From: Clostridia bacterium
GTDB lineage: Bacteria > Bacillota > Clostridia > Christensenellales > Borkfalkiaceae
Length of the DNA stretch: 14,577 nt
Direction: 5' to 3'
Assembly (NCBI GenBank): GCA_017501125.1
Contig: JAFVXN010000214.1
Coordinates: forward strand, 1 to 14,577
The notes beneath the pieces were generated by a model. That model was not told the origin of the DNA and made no database searches. It worked only from the letters and a program-made list of their open reading frames with translations. This document shows positions 14,105 to 14,577 of the stretch, piece by piece (position 1 is the first letter of the stretch; each line of letters begins with the position of its first letter). The translations under genes and the position numbers were made by a program.

Positions 14105-14133
14105 ATTATAACACACCTTTTCGTCGCCGTCAA
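14105..14133 (-). promoter_or_regulatory. Promoter of the GH2 gene
   Basis: Minus-strand -35 TTGACG (14133-14128), 17 bp, and -10 TATAAT (14110-14105) preceded by TGT, an extended -10. The TGA stop codon of the upstream M20 gene (14132-14130) lies inside the -35 hexamer. Confidence 0.8.
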
Positions 14134-14577
14134 CGCTCTTTTTTAATTTTTTGCGTAGCAAAAGCAAGATAGGACGCCACGCAGGTAGGCAGAGCGCGTT
14201 CGTCGAAGACCACCTTGGGATGATGCAACGGATATCCGCCTCCTTTTTGCGCCGCCGACACGCTGACGAGCACGGACGGCACAGCCGCAGAGATATAGGC
14301 AAAATCTTCCGAAGCGCCCATTTTTCTGCCGTCTTCCGCCGCCAAAATTATCCCCTCTTTCCCCAACTCCTCACAGAAAGTTTTCGTCGTCTTCTCCAAC
14401 AAATCCCTATCCTGTACAAGGCAAGGACACCCGCCGAAAAAGCGCACCTTCGCCTGTGCGCGATACGCCGTCGCTATCCCTTTGGCAATCTGTGCGACCC
14501 GTCTTTTGATAAAGGCGCGCACCCCTTCGTCAAAGGCTCGACAAGACCCGCCGACAATCACCTCGCCCGAGATGACG
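14130..14577 (-). CDS. M20-family amidohydrolase/peptidase, 3' part only
   Basis: The C-terminal 148 or so codons of a metal-dependent M20 amidohydrolase, cut by the right window edge, so the true start lies outside. The visible part begins in the dimerisation domain (an I-S-G-E-V strand, then G-G-S-C-R-A-F-D, matching the family's G-T-x-R-x-F-D pattern) and returns to the catalytic domain with M-G-A-S-E-D-F-A and P-L-H-H-P-K, where the histidine is a usual metal ligand. The family removes acyl groups from amino acids or trims peptides (for example N-acyl-amino-acid or hippurate hydrolases); the substrate cannot be told from this fragment. A GTG at 14561 is an internal codon and not a real start. 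G-G-C-P-C-L-V-Q-D replaces the more usual proline-rich P-x-x-x-N-D segment. Confidence 0.85.
   Translation of the reverse strand, partial: VISGEVIVGGSCRAFDEGVRAFIKRRVAQIAKGIATAYRAQAKVRFFGGCPCLVQDRDLLEKTTKTFCEELGKEGIILAAEDGRKMGASEDFAYISAAVPSVLVSVSAAQKGGGYPLHHPKVVFDERALPTCVASYLAFATQKIKKER

Overview
The window looks like chromosomal core sequence from an uncultured member of the Bacillota, class Clostridia. The evidence is a SpoVB-type flippase, an EndoA/MazF toxin close to the Bacillus form, a PAS-SpoIIE phosphatase, Gram-positive Shine-Dalgarno sites and T-tailed hairpin terminators. The lineage is an inference. Moderate GC and long shadow frames fit a gut-type clostridial lineage, possibly Christensenellales-like. 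I found no tRNA, rRNA, CRISPR array, insertion sequence, phage gene or gap over 300 bases.

Layout. At the left, two minus-strand genes encode a two-LysM mini-protein and a cysteine-rich 220-residue protein. They diverge from a spoVB-like flippase (+). Next comes glucose-6-phosphate isomerase (+) with its own near-consensus promoter and terminator, then an orphan mazF/endoA (+) behind a long inverted repeat. A bidirectional terminator separates mazF from a leftward operon: ROK glucokinase, then a 710-residue fusion of a polysaccharide flippase with a DUF1295 (steroid 5-alpha-reductase-like) membrane domain. A second leftward operon holds a DagK-type lipid kinase and a PAS-SpoIIE phosphatase. 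Facing it is the CCA-adding enzyme (+), and the two share a compact divergent promoter. nagB (+) follows with its own promoter and terminator, converging on a GH2 glycosidase (-). The right edge cuts an M20 amidohydrolase (-).

How the genes fit together. Glucokinase, glucose-6-phosphate isomerase and NagB all supply fructose-6-phosphate or its precursor. An intracellular GH2 enzyme could release sugars from imported oligosaccharides. Two flippases and the lipid kinase point to envelope-lipid work. The two most distinctive features are the flippase-DUF1295 fusion, which carries translation-start-like remnants at its joint, and the 10062-10113 promoter region. There one palindromic -35 hexamer sits exactly 17 bp from a -10 box on each side, and the dagK leader can form two mutually exclusive hairpins, one ending flush against the ribosome binding site.
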